Below are positions 16,608 to 25,606 of a stretch of DNA of 64,000 nt, in pieces. Below the pieces are notes generated by a model. It was not told the origin of the DNA and did no database searches. It worked only from the letters and a program-made list of their open reading frames with translations. The stretch is from Nitrospira sp. (GTDB lineage Bacteria; Nitrospirota; Nitrospiria; Nitrospirales; Nitrospiraceae). The stretch covers positions 1,116,001 to 1,180,000 of the forward strand of contig JARFXR010000002.1 in the NCBI GenBank assembly GCA_029194535.1. Direction: 5' to 3'. Every line of letters begins with the position of its first letter. The stretch's first letter is position 1. A program made the position numbers and the translations under genes.

Positions 16608-16637
16608 TTTTAATTCCTTCCTAATCCGCTTCTCATT
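16608..16637 (+). promoter_or_regulatory. Candidate direct-repeat operator before htrA
   Basis: Three back-to-back 10-base units, TTTTAATTCC / TTCCTAATCC / GCTTCTCATT, lie 5 bases after the kinase stop and 66 bases before htrA. Tandem sites in ten-to-eleven-base phase are typical for OmpR-family regulators, and such a regulator is encoded two genes upstream. Pattern seen by eye only. Confidence 0.4.
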
Positions 16638-16702
16638 GCCGGTTGTTAGTGTCTTCCTGCGGGTCAACCCATCGTTTGGTCATTATCAGCAAGGAGGTCG
16701 CA

Positions 16703-18217
16703 ATGTCCTCGCTTCATGTAGTCAGCAGGAAAGCTGGTCTTGGGGTCGGTATCGTTGTGCTCGGCGCGACCCTGCTCTTGAGCGCTCAGCCGTTCATGGC
16801 TTCCCACGCATCGGAATCGCCGGGCGCCGCTGCGGTTGCAACGGCGGCTCCCATGGCACCTCCCGCAGCGGGATTCACAGAGGTGGCCAAAGCCGTGACT
16901 CCCGCCGTCGTGAACATCACGACGGTCCTGACGGACAAGGGAGGGGACGGTCGGAACGGCCCGGACGAGTCGCGCGAGCGTATGGAGGAATTTTTCGGCG
17001 GTCCGAACGGTCCGTTCGGACCGCGGGGCTTTCGAGGACCTCAAGGCCCTGGTGAGCCGCGAGGCCACCGTGGCGGCGGACAAGGTTCGGGCGTCATCGT
17101 CTCGGCCGACGGCTATATTCTGACCAACAATCACGTGATCGACGGAGCCCGAGAAGTCACCGTGACCCTGCCGGACAAACGGGAGTTCAAAGGCAAGATC
17201 GTCGGGACCGATCCGAAGACGGACCTCGCGGTCGTCAAGATCGACGCACGGAACCTGCCGACCGTCATCTGGGGAGATGCGTCCAAGTTGCAGGTCGGTG
17301 AGTATGTTCTCGCCGTGGGGAATCCCTTCGGTCTCAACTCCACCGTGACGCTCGGCATCGTCAGCGCGTTGGGACGAGGCCGCATGGGTATCACTCAATA
17401 CGAAGATTTCATTCAAACCGACGCGGCGATCAATCCGGGCAATTCCGGCGGCGCGCTCGTGAACACCAAAGGCGAACTCGTCGGCATCAACACCGCGATC
17501 TTTTCCCAGACAGGCGGCTATCAAGGCGTGGGGTTTGCCGTCCCGACCAGCATGAGCAAACCGATTTACGATAGCCTGATCAAAAACGGCAAGGTCGTGC
17601 GCGGTTTTCTCGGGATCGGCATTCAGGATTTGAACGGCGACCTGGCTGCATCCTTCGGCATCAAGGACGCCAAGGGCGCGCTGGTCAGCGACGTCAGAGA
17701 GGACAGCCCCGCCGACCATGGAGGTCTCAAGCAGGGCGACGTGATCGTCTCCTATCAGGGCTCGCCCGTGGAAGACGCCATGGCGTTGCAGCGGATGGTC
17801 ACGAGAACGCCGGTCGGCGCCAAGACGATGCTCAAACTCGTCCGCGAAGGTCATGAGCGGGAGGTGACCGTCACGATCGGGGAGCAGCCCGACACGTCAA
17901 AGGTCGCCAAAGCGGAATCCGTTGAAAAGGACTACGCCTTCGCCGGCCTGGCCGTGCAGGATCTGGACAGGGAGACGGCCCGAGAATTGGGCCTGAAGGG
18001 CAAGGCACAGGGGGTGGTGGTGACCAGCGTCGAGCCGGACAGCGGCGCGGACAAGGCGGGCCTGATGCCGGGCGACGTAATCCGGGAACTCAACCGTCAG
18101 CCGATCAAGTCGGTGAAGGAGTTTGAGAAGGTTTCCTCCGCCGTCAAAAAGGGCGACAATATTCTGATCCTCATCAGTCGCCGGGGCAATGCTCTGTTTT
18201 TGAGCGCCAAGGTATGA
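16703..18217 (+). CDS. HtrA/DegP-type periplasmic serine protease
   Basis: 504 residues from ATG 16703 (AAGGAGG upstream). An N-terminal signal/anchor (about 10-35) is followed by a trypsin-like domain with the triad His144 (TNNHVID), Asp174 (TDLAVVKID) and Ser248 (GNSGGAL), then two PDZ domains (about 315-405 and 425-500). Before the protease core lies a Gly/Pro/Arg-rich insert (about residues 80-128, FGGPNGPFGPRGFRGPQGPGEP). DegP proteins degrade or hold misfolded envelope proteins. Its place behind the two-component genes suggests it is one of their outputs. Confidence 0.93.
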   Translation: MSSLHVVSRKAGLGVGIVVLGATLLLSAQPFMASHASESPGAAAVATAAPMAPPAAGFTEVAKAVTPAVVNITTVLTDKGGDGRNGPDESRERMEEFFGGPNGPFGPRGFRGPQGPGEPRGHRGGGQGSGVIVSADGYILTNNHVIDGAREVTVTLPDKREFKGKIVGTDPKTDLAVVKIDARNLPTVIWGDASKLQVGEYVLAVGNPFGLNSTVTLGIVSALGRGRMGITQYEDFIQTDAAINPGNSGGALVNTKGELVGINTAIFSQTGGYQGVGFAVPTSMSKPIYDSLIKNGKVVRGFLGIGIQDLNGDLAASFGIKDAKGALVSDVREDSPADHGGLKQGDVIVSYQGSPVEDAMALQRMVTRTPVGAKTMLKLVREGHEREVTVTIGEQPDTSKVAKAESVEKDYAFAGLAVQDLDRETARELGLKGKAQGVVVTSVEPDSGADKAGLMPGDVIRELNRQPIKSVKEFEKVSSAVKKGDNILILISRRGNALFLSAKV

Positions 18218-18225
18218 GGACTTCG

Positions 18226-18266
18226 GCGGGAACGGGGCGCGCCGTCAGCGGGCGCCCCGTTCCCGC
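18226..18266. terminator. Convergent terminator between htrA and rimO
   Basis: A perfect 15-bp stem (GCGGGAACGGGGCGC at 18226-18240, complement at 18252-18266) with an 11-base loop. The rimO stop codon (18245-18247) lies in the loop, so the right arm is coding sequence for the RimO C terminus (ERGAR). No T tract follows. Confidence 0.75.
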
Positions 18267-19756
18267 ACAGTCCGTGCGCGAGGCGCCGGTGAGGGTCGAT
18301 CGTCGACGATGTGCCCGACGAGATCGTAAATTCCCGAATCGGTGATCTCGACCTTGACCCTGTCTCCGGCCGCGGCGAGCCCGTCATTGATGTACACGAC
18401 TCCGTCGATCTCCGGTGCCAAACCCTGGTGGCGGCCTTGGAGCAGATGCTCCGTCTCTTCTGAAGGTCCGTCGACCAACACCTCCATCACCGTGCCGATT
18501 TTTTCCCGGCTCTTCGCAGCCGCGATGGATTCTTGGATGGCCAGCAATTCGTTGCGGCGTTCTTCCATAGCCGCCCGGTCGACTTTGTCGTCCAGGGCGA
18601 CCGCGGGAGTGTCTTCCTCATCGGAGTAGAGAAACGCCGCCACCCGATCGAACTCGGTACGCTCCACATAACGCTTGAGCGCGTCAAAATCGGCCTCCGT
18701 TTCACCGGGAAACCCGACGATGAACGCCGTTCGAAAAGTCGCGCCGGGAATGCGCCGTCGAATACGTTCCACCAACCGTTCGATTGCCGCACGATCTCCC
18801 AACCGATGCATCCGATTCAGCATGCGATCGGTGATATGCTGCAACGGCATGTCGATATATTTCGTGATTTTTTCCTCGCCGGCATAGAGGTCGAGCAACT
18901 CATCAGTGACTTGCTGCGGATAGAGGTAGAACGGTCTGATCCAGAGCAGACCGTTCACCTCCACCAACTCCCGCAGGAGCGTCACCAGCCCGTTGCGGAG
19001 TGCGAGATCGACGCCGTAGTTGACGGTGTCCTGCGAGATCAGGTTGATCTCTTCCACACCCTCGGACACAAGCCGATGCGCTTCGGCCACAATGGACTCC
19101 ACCGGCCGGCTGCGCTGCTTCCCTCTCATCAGCGGAATCGCGCAGAACGCGCAGTTGCGGTTACAACCCTCCGCGATCTTGACGTAGGCGCTGTGGCCGG
19201 CGCCGAGCCGCAGGCGCGGAGCCAGCTCGTCGTACAAATACGGTGGTTTGCTGAGCCACAAGCGCCGGTGCCGCCGCTTCGGCGCCAGGAGCTCCCGGCA
19301 AATCTCGGCGATCCGTCCGAACTCACCCGTTCCCACCACGCCGTCCAATTCCGGCAACTCTTTCAGGAGATCGCCTTGATAGCGTTGCGCCAGACAGCCG
19401 GCTGCAATCAGGATCCGACAACTTCCTTTCGTCTTTAACGTGCCGTGTTCGAGAATAGTGTCGATCGATTCCTGCTTGGCCTCCTCGATAAAGCCGCACG
19501 TGTTGATGATGACCACCTCGGCCTTCTTCGGATCGGCGGTCAGTTCAAATCCCTCGCGAACGAGCGTCCCGAGCATGATCTCGGAATCGACCTGATTCTT
19601 AGAGCAGCCCAAATTGACGAAGCCGATGGTCGTCTTCCGGGGGCTGGCTCCGGGCGACACCTTCCGTGAAGGCCGGTGCCTGTCCCCTTCTGCTGACCCG
19701 GCTCCCGCGAGCGGGGATCTCTTCCCTGCGCCGCTGATCTGAATGAGCGATGCCAT
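18245..19756 (-). CDS. rimO: Ribosomal protein S12 methylthiotransferase RimO
   Basis: 503 residues. Order: UPF0004 domain (IGFVNLGCSKNQVDSEIMLGTL from about residue 43), radical-SAM domain with the CxxxCxxC cluster motif CNRNCAFCAIP, and a C-terminal TRAM domain (VMEVLVDGPSEETEHLLQGRH). Two iron-sulfur clusters support beta-methylthiolation of an Asp in protein S12. LGCSKN and the overall length favour RimO over MiaB. There is an unusual N-terminal extension of about 42 residues rich in Gly, Ser and Arg; a GTG codon inside it (VSPGASPRKTTIG) might be the true start. Confidence 0.9.
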   Translation of the reverse strand: MASLIQISGAGKRSPLAGAGSAEGDRHRPSRKVSPGASPRKTTIGFVNLGCSKNQVDSEIMLGTLVREGFELTADPKKAEVVIINTCGFIEEAKQESIDTILEHGTLKTKGSCRILIAAGCLAQRYQGDLLKELPELDGVVGTGEFGRIAEICRELLAPKRRHRRLWLSKPPYLYDELAPRLRLGAGHSAYVKIAEGCNRNCAFCAIPLMRGKQRSRPVESIVAEAHRLVSEGVEEINLISQDTVNYGVDLALRNGLVTLLRELVEVNGLLWIRPFYLYPQQVTDELLDLYAGEEKITKYIDMPLQHITDRMLNRMHRLGDRAAIERLVERIRRRIPGATFRTAFIVGFPGETEADFDALKRYVERTEFDRVAAFLYSDEEDTPAVALDDKVDRAAMEERRNELLAIQESIAAAKSREKIGTVMEVLVDGPSEETEHLLQGRHQGLAPEIDGVVYINDGLAAAGDRVKVEITDSGIYDLVGHIVDDRPSPAPRARTVRERGAR

Positions 19757-19836
19757 AGCCGATCAGTCTACGGGACCGCCGAAAAGGCTGTCAAATAGCG
19801 CTTGCAGACCGCGGCCGCTTCCCCTATCGTGAGACC

Positions 19837-20376
19837 ATGCTTCGCACCTTCCAAGGAACGATGCCGACCGTTCCCGCCTCCTGCTTCATCGAAGACACCG
19901 GGATCGTCATCGGCGACGTCGTGATGGGGGAGGACTGCAGTGTGTGGTTTCATGCCGTCATCCGAGGCGACGTCCACTTCATCCGCATCGGACATCGCAC
20001 CAACGTTCAAGATCTCTCCATGTTGCACGTCACGCACGACACGCATCCGCTGCTCATCGGCGATGACGTCACGGTCGGCCACAGTGCGGTGCTGCACGGG
20101 TGCACAATCAGGGATCGCGTTCTGGTCGGCATGGGATCCATCGTGATGGACGGGGCGGAGATCGGCGAAGATTCCGTCATCGGCGCCGGTTCATTGATCA
20201 CCGAAGGAACTGTCGTGCCGCCAAAGAGTCTGGTCCTGGGTTCCCCGGCGAAAGTCAAGCGCTCGGTGACGGAGAAGGAATTGGCCTGGATCAGGGAGTC
20301 CGCTCAGAACTATGTCAGGTATGCGCGGCTCTACATGGGCGGCGCTTCGACATCGCCGCCCGGCTTCCGCCTGTAG
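19837..20376 (+). CDS. Gamma-class carbonic anhydrase family protein
   Basis: 179 residues of left-handed beta-helix hexapeptide repeats (VIGDVVMGEDCSVWFHAVIRGD ... IGDDVTVGHSAVLHGCTI). The three metal ligands of the gamma-CA/YrdA/PaaY family are at His64, His82 and His87, and QD and RGD motifs are also conserved. It could hydrate CO2; many members of this short subfamily show low or no activity, so the function is uncertain. The last 46 bases overlap the convergent hypothetical gene at 20331. Confidence 0.85.
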   Translation: MLRTFQGTMPTVPASCFIEDTGIVIGDVVMGEDCSVWFHAVIRGDVHFIRIGHRTNVQDLSMLHVTHDTHPLLIGDDVTVGHSAVLHGCTIRDRVLVGMGSIVMDGAEIGEDSVIGAGSLITEGTVVPPKSLVLGSPAKVKRSVTEKELAWIRESAQNYVRYARLYMGGASTSPPGFRL

Positions 20377-21098
20377 CGATTTGACGGGTTTCTGTTCCGT
20401 CGGACTCCGATTTTCATGATACAGATGGGATCCCCGACCAGCGCGGCGGGATACTGGCGCCGCTCCACGAGATAGGGAATCCGATGCCGGTGACACCAAT
20501 CGGCAATCCAAACCACTTCCTCGACCGACGTGGTCACGACTCCGGGCAATCGCAGTTTAGGCAGGCATCGATCCACGATCGACTGCACGACTCGACGTTC
20601 TTTCCCGAACGCGACAGGGTCGAACGTCACGGGATCGGCTCGACCATAGGACAACGGGGCAAGGTGGGGAAATCGCTCGGGGTCGTTCAAGACGCTGACG
20701 ATCCAGATGTGATCGTAGGAACCTGAGGCCGTCGCCGCATCCGTCGCCCTGAACCGCACGCCGGTTCCGCGGCAGGCGCGATTGAGCGCGGCCACTTCCA
20801 GCCGACGAAGATTATGCGCCATGGTCTGGCGTCCCAGTTCAAGGCTTTCCGCCAGCAGCACCGGCAGTTCCGCCACTCCCGCTCCGACGTACAGACTTCG
20901 TCCTACCCGAGGCAATCGTGCGACGAGGGCATGGGCCACGCGAAGCCCCAACCTCCGGCAAGGCTCTCGTTTGGCACGCCAGAATTCATCGCCTCCCTCG
21001 TAGCAATAGATCGCCCCGAGCGTCCGATATTCTAGACGATCGAACATCCGCCGGATGACCGCCCGGGTCGAGGATCGGATCACTCGACGATTCTTCAT
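20331..21098 (-). CDS. Hypothetical protein, possible methyltransferase-like fold
   Basis: 255 residues with no signal peptide. The segment SLYVGAGVAELPVLLAESLELGRQ resembles a SAM-binding motif I followed by a helix, and YDHIWIVSVLND a later strand, but the match is weak and the rest is not familiar. The C terminus is basic (RRNRNPSNRYRRKP). Its ATG overlaps the stop of the M28 peptidase gene by 4 bases, so it is the last gene of the trmFO operon. Confidence 0.55.
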   Translation of the reverse strand: MKNRRVIRSSTRAVIRRMFDRLEYRTLGAIYCYEGGDEFWRAKREPCRRLGLRVAHALVARLPRVGRSLYVGAGVAELPVLLAESLELGRQTMAHNLRRLEVAALNRACRGTGVRFRATDAATASGSYDHIWIVSVLNDPERFPHLAPLSYGRADPVTFDPVAFGKERRVVQSIVDRCLPKLRLPGVVTTSVEEVVWIADWCHRHRIPYLVERRQYPAALVGDPICIMKIGVRRNRNPSNRYRRKPGGDVEAPPM

Positions 21099-21973
21099 TC
21101 CGAATCCCGCTCCACGGGCAACTGAGCCATCCCGGCGACGGCGTCGACCACTCGCTCAAGGAAATCGAGATTCAAGGTTTCAATCTCGTCCGTCGGTCGA
21201 TGATAGTGCGGATTTCTGAAGTTCGCCGTGTCCGTCAGCATGACCGCTGGGAACCCCTCATCCCAAAACGCGGCATGGTCGCTCCGGCGGGTATCGGGCA
21301 GTTGTTCTCCGCGCCCCGGTACGATCATGCTTACCGTCTCGAGCACCCGCTCCGGGTTCCGCGCGCTCCTGGCCATGGCGTCGAGCAGGCCACGAGAAGC
21401 CTCGTTTCCGACCATGCCGAGAAAATTCCCCACCGTGGGAACCGCGACGGGGATGCCGGGCGGCTGGTGCTGCGATCCCGCCTCGTTCCTCGCGTACCCG
21501 ACACATTCAAGGATGATCGCTCCGCGGAAGGGGTGCTTCGCCCTTCGAAGCTCGCCCGCAAAGGCCTTGCTCCCGACCAGACCCTCTTCTTCAAGGTTGA
21601 AAGCCGCCAGCCAGACGGGCCTGGGTAACGGGACCTTCCGCAGGAGATTCGCCAACTCCAGCAACACGACCAATCCGCTCGCGTTGTCGTCAGCGCCGGG
21701 ACACCCGACCACGGTGTCGTAATGCGCGCCGATGAGGAGTGGCGCCTCAGTCTGCCGTTCCCGGCGATCGATGGGAGCGGAGACGGCAAGAATGTTGTCG
21801 AAGGTTCGGCCTCTTGCGTGAAACGTCCGTCGGGTCGTCGCCCAGCCGTACCTGGAAAATTCGTCTGCCAGGTACTCAGCAGTCTGCCGCAACGCCTGCG
21901 GAGCGGTGTCGGGGTGGCGTTCACGCACGAGCGCCCGAAGGTGGCGGAGGATGGTGACGCGCCGGGTCGACAC
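21095..21973 (-). CDS. M28-family zinc aminopeptidase
   Basis: About 292 residues from a GTG at 21973. The frame is open to 22114, but that part lies inside argB and is unlike the family. Metal ligands of the M28 family are visible: GAHYDTVVG (His), GADDNASG (bridging Asp), NLEEEGLVGS (catalytic Glu and ligand Glu), RRSDHAAFWDEG (Asp) and NPHYHRPTDEIE (His). It should release N-terminal amino acids from peptides using two zinc ions. No signal peptide is seen, so a cytoplasmic site is likely. It starts 21 bases after argB ends. Confidence 0.82.
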   Translation of the reverse strand: MSTRRVTILRHLRALVRERHPDTAPQALRQTAEYLADEFSRYGWATTRRTFHARGRTFDNILAVSAPIDRRERQTEAPLLIGAHYDTVVGCPGADDNASGLVVLLELANLLRKVPLPRPVWLAAFNLEEEGLVGSKAFAGELRRAKHPFRGAIILECVGYARNEAGSQHQPPGIPVAVPTVGNFLGMVGNEASRGLLDAMARSARNPERVLETVSMIVPGRGEQLPDTRRSDHAAFWDEGFPAVMLTDTANFRNPHYHRPTDEIETLNLDFLERVVDAVAGMAQLPVERDSE

Positions 21974-21993
21974 AAGATAGTGATCGCGTCCGC

Positions 21994-22890
21994 TTACGAC
22001 GTGATCTCGGTTCCGATGCCTTTGTGGGTAAAGATCTCCAGGAGGACGGCATGCGGGGTCCGCCCGTCGATGATGTGGGCCTTGGCGGCACCCTGCTCGA
22101 GGGCATCCAAACAAGCGTGGACTTTCGGAAGCATGCCTTCTGTGATCGTGCCCTTCTTCACCATGCGCTGCACATCTTTCCGGGAAACGGTCGAGAGATG
22201 GCGACCGTTCGCATCTCGAATCCCTTTGATGTCCGTCATCATCACCAGTTTCTCGGCGCGCAACGCCCCGGCGATGGCTCCCGCCACCAAATCGGCGTTG
22301 ATGTTGTAGGTATTTCCTTCTCGATCGGTCCCGATCGGAGCGATCACGGGGATATAATGATCGCCCTGGAGTTTCAGCAGCAGGCTGGGGTCCACCTTTT
22401 CAATATCACCGACGAATCCGAAATCGCTTTCGGCGTCGTCTCCGTCAAAATCCCGCTCCAGGCTTTCCGCCCAAGCCTTGGCCGTCAGCGGCTTGCTCAG
22501 AATGAGACCACCGTCCTTACCGCTGAGACCGACCGCGCTGCCGCCGTGCCGGGTGATGAGATCGGTGATCTCCATGTTGATCTTTCCCGCCAACACCATT
22601 TCCACGATCTCCATCGTGGCCTCGCTGGTCACCCGGACGCCGTGGAGAAACTTGGATTCGATGCCGAGTCGATCGAGCATCTTGTCGATCTGAGGGCCGC
22701 CGCCGTGGATGATCACCGGGTTGAGACCGACATACTTGAGAAGCACGACGTCCTGCGCGAACCGTTCTTTGAGCGAGGATTCGATCATCGCATTGCCGCC
22801 GTACTTGATCACGACGGTCTTGCCCCGAAACGTGCGGATGTAGGGCAACGCCTCAATCAGGACATTGGCCTTCTTGATCAGCTTGTTCAT
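21994..22890 (-). CDS. argB: Acetylglutamate kinase
   Basis: 298 residues, the standard size. Motifs: VVIKYGGNAM near the N terminus, IIHGGGPQID, TIEM-like TEATMEIVEMVLAGKIN, and the C-terminal MVKKGTITEGMLPKVHACLDALEQGAAKAHIIDGRTPHAVLLEIFT, which is typical of arginine-sensitive type kinases. It phosphorylates N-acetylglutamate in arginine synthesis. It lies downstream of xerC in the minus-strand operon; no other arg genes are in the window. Confidence 0.96.
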   Translation of the reverse strand: MNKLIKKANVLIEALPYIRTFRGKTVVIKYGGNAMIESSLKERFAQDVVLLKYVGLNPVIIHGGGPQIDKMLDRLGIESKFLHGVRVTSEATMEIVEMVLAGKINMEITDLITRHGGSAVGLSGKDGGLILSKPLTAKAWAESLERDFDGDDAESDFGFVGDIEKVDPSLLLKLQGDHYIPVIAPIGTDREGNTYNINADLVAGAIAGALRAEKLVMMTDIKGIRDANGRHLSTVSRKDVQRMVKKGTITEGMLPKVHACLDALEQGAAKAHIIDGRTPHAVLLEIFTHKGIGTEITS

Positions 22891-22979
22891 TCCGTACTCC
22901 TCACAGACGGTGGGCGTGTCCTCGGAACGCTACCTTACCACGATCAGCATGACGGACACAGGCCCGACCTCCGGCAATC

Positions 22980-23933
22980 CTAGCGCCGCCTGGCCGCCTT
23001 CCGCTCTTGGCCTGGCGTGGCTGCGTCGGCTCGCGGATGCGCCTTGTCGTAGACGGCCAGGAGTTGGTCCATCGTGACATGCGTATACTTCTGAGTCGTA
23101 CTCAGCGATGCATGCCCCAACATTTCTTGGATCGACCGCAAATCCGCTCCTTCGTCGAGAAGATGCGTCGCAAACGAATGGCGCAATGTATGGGGGCTGA
23201 CCGAACCGCCGGTCAAGCCGCTGGAATGCTGCGCCACGATGCGGGCGACGCTCCTGGTCGTCAATCGTCCTCCCAGGCGATTGCGAAACAGGGGCACCCG
23301 AGACTGCTTCGAGGAACCGGCCGGTCGCGAGGGAATCGGGGCCTGCTTCAAGTATGCGCCGATCGCTCGAAGCGCCACATCCCCGATCGGCACGAGCCGT
23401 TCCTTTTGCCCCTTTCCCCGTAGATGAACGATCCCATCCGAGCGGCGGACATCTTCCAAGTCCAGCGCGACCACCTCGCTGACTCGAGCGCCTGTCGAAT
23501 AGAGCGTCTCCAGCAGCGCGCAGTCTCTCGCCGATTGCGGGGGGTTGACGGGGGAACCTGTCATCACGGCGGCCGCCTCCTCCTTCGTCAGAACCCGGGG
23601 AAGCAGCTTGGGCTGCTTCGGCGTCCGGATATCCTGCGTGGGATCGCGCGTGACGAATCCGTCGCGTACCAGGAATCGGTAGAAGCTCCGGAGACTGGCC
23701 AGCTTCCGCGCCAGGGAACTGCGCCGTATCCCGCCTCGATCCAGCCACCGAAGGTAGGCGCGGACGGTCTCGCGGGATAGAGTTCCGGGATCCACGGGGG
23801 GCACGGCAAGGCGATGGGCAAGGAGAAAGCTGTGAAATTGACGGAGATCCGACGTATAGCCGCGCAGTGTCTCGGGCGAGGCGCGTCGCTCCGCGCGGAG
23901 GAAGGCTATGAAAGCCCGGATTGCGCCATCCAT
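22980..23933 (-). CDS. xerC: Tyrosine recombinase XerC
   Basis: 317 residues with a SAM-like N-terminal core-binding domain (about 1-95) and a catalytic domain. Active residues Arg150 (STGARVSEV), Lys174 (GKGQKERLVP), His248 and Arg251 (PHTLRHSFATHLL), His274 (LGHASLSTTQ) and nucleophile Tyr283 are all present. It resolves chromosome dimers at dif together with XerD. Neighbouring trmFO, which it overlaps by 28 bases, is a frequent genomic partner. It lacks features of an integron integrase. Confidence 0.9.
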   Translation of the reverse strand: MDGAIRAFIAFLRAERRASPETLRGYTSDLRQFHSFLLAHRLAVPPVDPGTLSRETVRAYLRWLDRGGIRRSSLARKLASLRSFYRFLVRDGFVTRDPTQDIRTPKQPKLLPRVLTKEEAAAVMTGSPVNPPQSARDCALLETLYSTGARVSEVVALDLEDVRRSDGIVHLRGKGQKERLVPIGDVALRAIGAYLKQAPIPSRPAGSSKQSRVPLFRNRLGGRLTTRSVARIVAQHSSGLTGGSVSPHTLRHSFATHLLDEGADLRSIQEMLGHASLSTTQKYTHVTMDQLLAVYDKAHPRADAATPGQERKAARRR

Positions 23934-25222
23934 GCGGCAAAGTCCGTCAGCGCACGCTGGGCGATGAGACCACGCTTCTGCGATTTATCCCTCACCACCG
24001 CGGCCAGCGGTGGGAAGAGGCCGAAATTCGCGTTCATCGGCTGAAAACGCCCGGGATCTGAGGTGGTGATATGAGCTACGAGACTGCCGTGAGCCGTTGT
24101 CGGCGGAGGCGACAGCAAGGCCTCCCCGGCCAACGCGCGAGCCGCGTTGATTCCCGCGAGCCCTCCCATCGCAGCCGAATCCGTATAGCCTTCGACCCCG
24201 ACCAACTGCCCGGCGAACAGCAACGACTCGCGGGCCTTGAGCTGAAGCGTGTTGCGAAGCAATTGGGGCGCGTTGATAAACGTATTGCGGTGAAGACTGC
24301 CATAACGGAGAAATTCCGCTTGTTCCAAGCCCGGTATCATTCGGAACACCCGCTTCTGCTCGCCATAGGTCAACTTCGTCTGGAACCCGACCAGGTTATA
24401 ACAGGACCCATGGCTGTTCTCCGTGCGCAACTGCACGACTGCGAACGGCCGTCGCCCCGTGCGGGGATCCACGAGTCCCACCGGTTTCATCGGCCCGAAC
24501 TGCATGGTCAGACGCCCGCGTTCCGCCATGACTTCGATCGGGAGACAGGCCTCGAAATACGGAGTTTTTTCAAATTCCTTCGGCTGCACTTTTTCAGCCG
24601 CGAGCAAGGCCTCGTAAAACTTGTCGTACCTCGATTCGTCCATCGGGCAGTTCAGATAGTCGTCTCCCCCCTTCTGGTAGCGCGAAGCACGAAAGACCAC
24701 CTTCATGTCGATGGAGTCGGCATCGACGATCGGCGAGATCGCGTCATAGAAGTACAGATGGCGTGAGTGGGCGAGGGCTCCGATCGCCCGCGAAAGTTTG
24801 TCGGACGTCAACGGTCCCGACGCGATGACACAGACGCAGTCCTGAGGAATCTCGGTGATCTCTTCATGCAGGATCCGAATGTTGGCATGGCTCTCAAGAG
24901 CCTGAGTCACGTGGGAGGAAAACCGTTGACGATCGACCGCCAGCGCCGCTCCGGCCGGAACGCGCGCCTGTTCCGCGGCTCGAATCACCAGCGAATCAAG
25001 CCGGCGCATTTCCTCCTTCAGGATTCCCGGGGCCGTTGTGGAATCCGCGGATCCAAGCGAGTTCGAGCAGACCAGTTCGGCCAGGCTCCCCGTCTTGTGA
25101 GCCGGCGTCATCTCCTTCGGACGCATTTCATAGAGCGTCACTCTGGCACCGCGGTTGGCTGCCTGCCAAGCTGCTTCGGATCCGGCTAACCCGCCGCCAA
25201 TAATGACGATGTCTTGACGCAT
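23906..25222 (-). CDS. trmFO: FAD/folate-dependent tRNA (uracil-54-C5) methyltransferase
   Basis: 438 residues from ATG 25222 (MRQDIVIIGGGLAGSEAAWQ); 19 extra codons upstream are open but not family-like. It has a dinucleotide-binding GGGLAG motif, EMRPKEMTPAHKTG, AELVCSNSLGS, and a C-terminal GVEGYTDSAAMGGLAGINAARA, all diagnostic for TrmFO. It makes ribothymidine at position 54 of tRNA using methylene-tetrahydrofolate and FAD. It is the first gene of the five-gene run trmFO-xerC-argB-M28-hypothetical. Confidence 0.95.
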   Translation of the reverse strand: MRQDIVIIGGGLAGSEAAWQAANRGARVTLYEMRPKEMTPAHKTGSLAELVCSNSLGSADSTTAPGILKEEMRRLDSLVIRAAEQARVPAGAALAVDRQRFSSHVTQALESHANIRILHEEITEIPQDCVCVIASGPLTSDKLSRAIGALAHSRHLYFYDAISPIVDADSIDMKVVFRASRYQKGGDDYLNCPMDESRYDKFYEALLAAEKVQPKEFEKTPYFEACLPIEVMAERGRLTMQFGPMKPVGLVDPRTGRRPFAVVQLRTENSHGSCYNLVGFQTKLTYGEQKRVFRMIPGLEQAEFLRYGSLHRNTFINAPQLLRNTLQLKARESLLFAGQLVGVEGYTDSAAMGGLAGINAARALAGEALLSPPPTTAHGSLVAHITTSDPGRFQPMNANFGLFPPLAAVVRDKSQKRGLIAQRALTDFAAWMAQSGLS

Positions 25223-25356
25223 GAGAGAGGAGTCCCAAAGAGGGATTTTTAAGGCGGACGCGCATTGTAGGAATCTCATTTTGACGATGTCAAGGCGATC
25301 ATGCTCCAGATGCCTCGCGAGATCCCGCGAAAACTCGAAGAACAGGCGTTCTTGCG

Positions 25357-25385
25357 TTGAACGGCGGTCAGGGCCATGCTAGACT
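25357..25385 (+). promoter_or_regulatory. Promoter of tRNA-Val
   Basis: TTGAAC (25357-25362), a 17-base spacer, and TAGACT (25380-25385, with TG before it) lie 10 bases ahead of the tRNA 5' end. Confidence 0.6.
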
Positions 25386-25395
25386 CGCGGCCTGT

Positions 25396-25470
25396 GGGCG
25401 ATTAGCTCAGTGGCAGAGCGCTTCCTTCACACGGAAGAGGCCACAGGTTCGATACCTGTATCGCCCACCA
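25396..25470 (+). tRNA. tRNA-Val (anticodon CAC)
   Basis: 75 bases with the CCA end encoded. The acceptor stem GGGCGAT/ATCGCCC pairs fully, the D arm reads TAGCTCAGTGGCAGAGC, the anticodon stem CTTCC/GGAAG encloses loop TTCACAC with anticodon CAC, and the T arm is ACAGGTTCGATACCTGT. It reads GUG codons. Confidence 0.95.
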
Positions 25471-25606
25471 TCTGCTGCGCACGGGGCTGTGCCACTGCCG
25501 GTTTGAGCTCTCCCGACCGAAATCTCTCGAATTCTGGACAGATCTCCGGAGGTCGGTTACACTTCAGTTCGTCTACATCGAACTCTACCGACTAAGAGGG
25601 ATGCAC

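Noticed and set aside
18533-19438. 301-codon open frame on the + strand opposite rimO
   Set aside because: It mirrors the rimO codons in a GC-rich genome and shows no domain; rimO is a certain gene.
22980-23933. xerC as an integron integrase for the attC-like site
   Set aside because: Its motifs, size and position next to trmFO fit chromosomal XerC; no extra integron-specific insert is seen.
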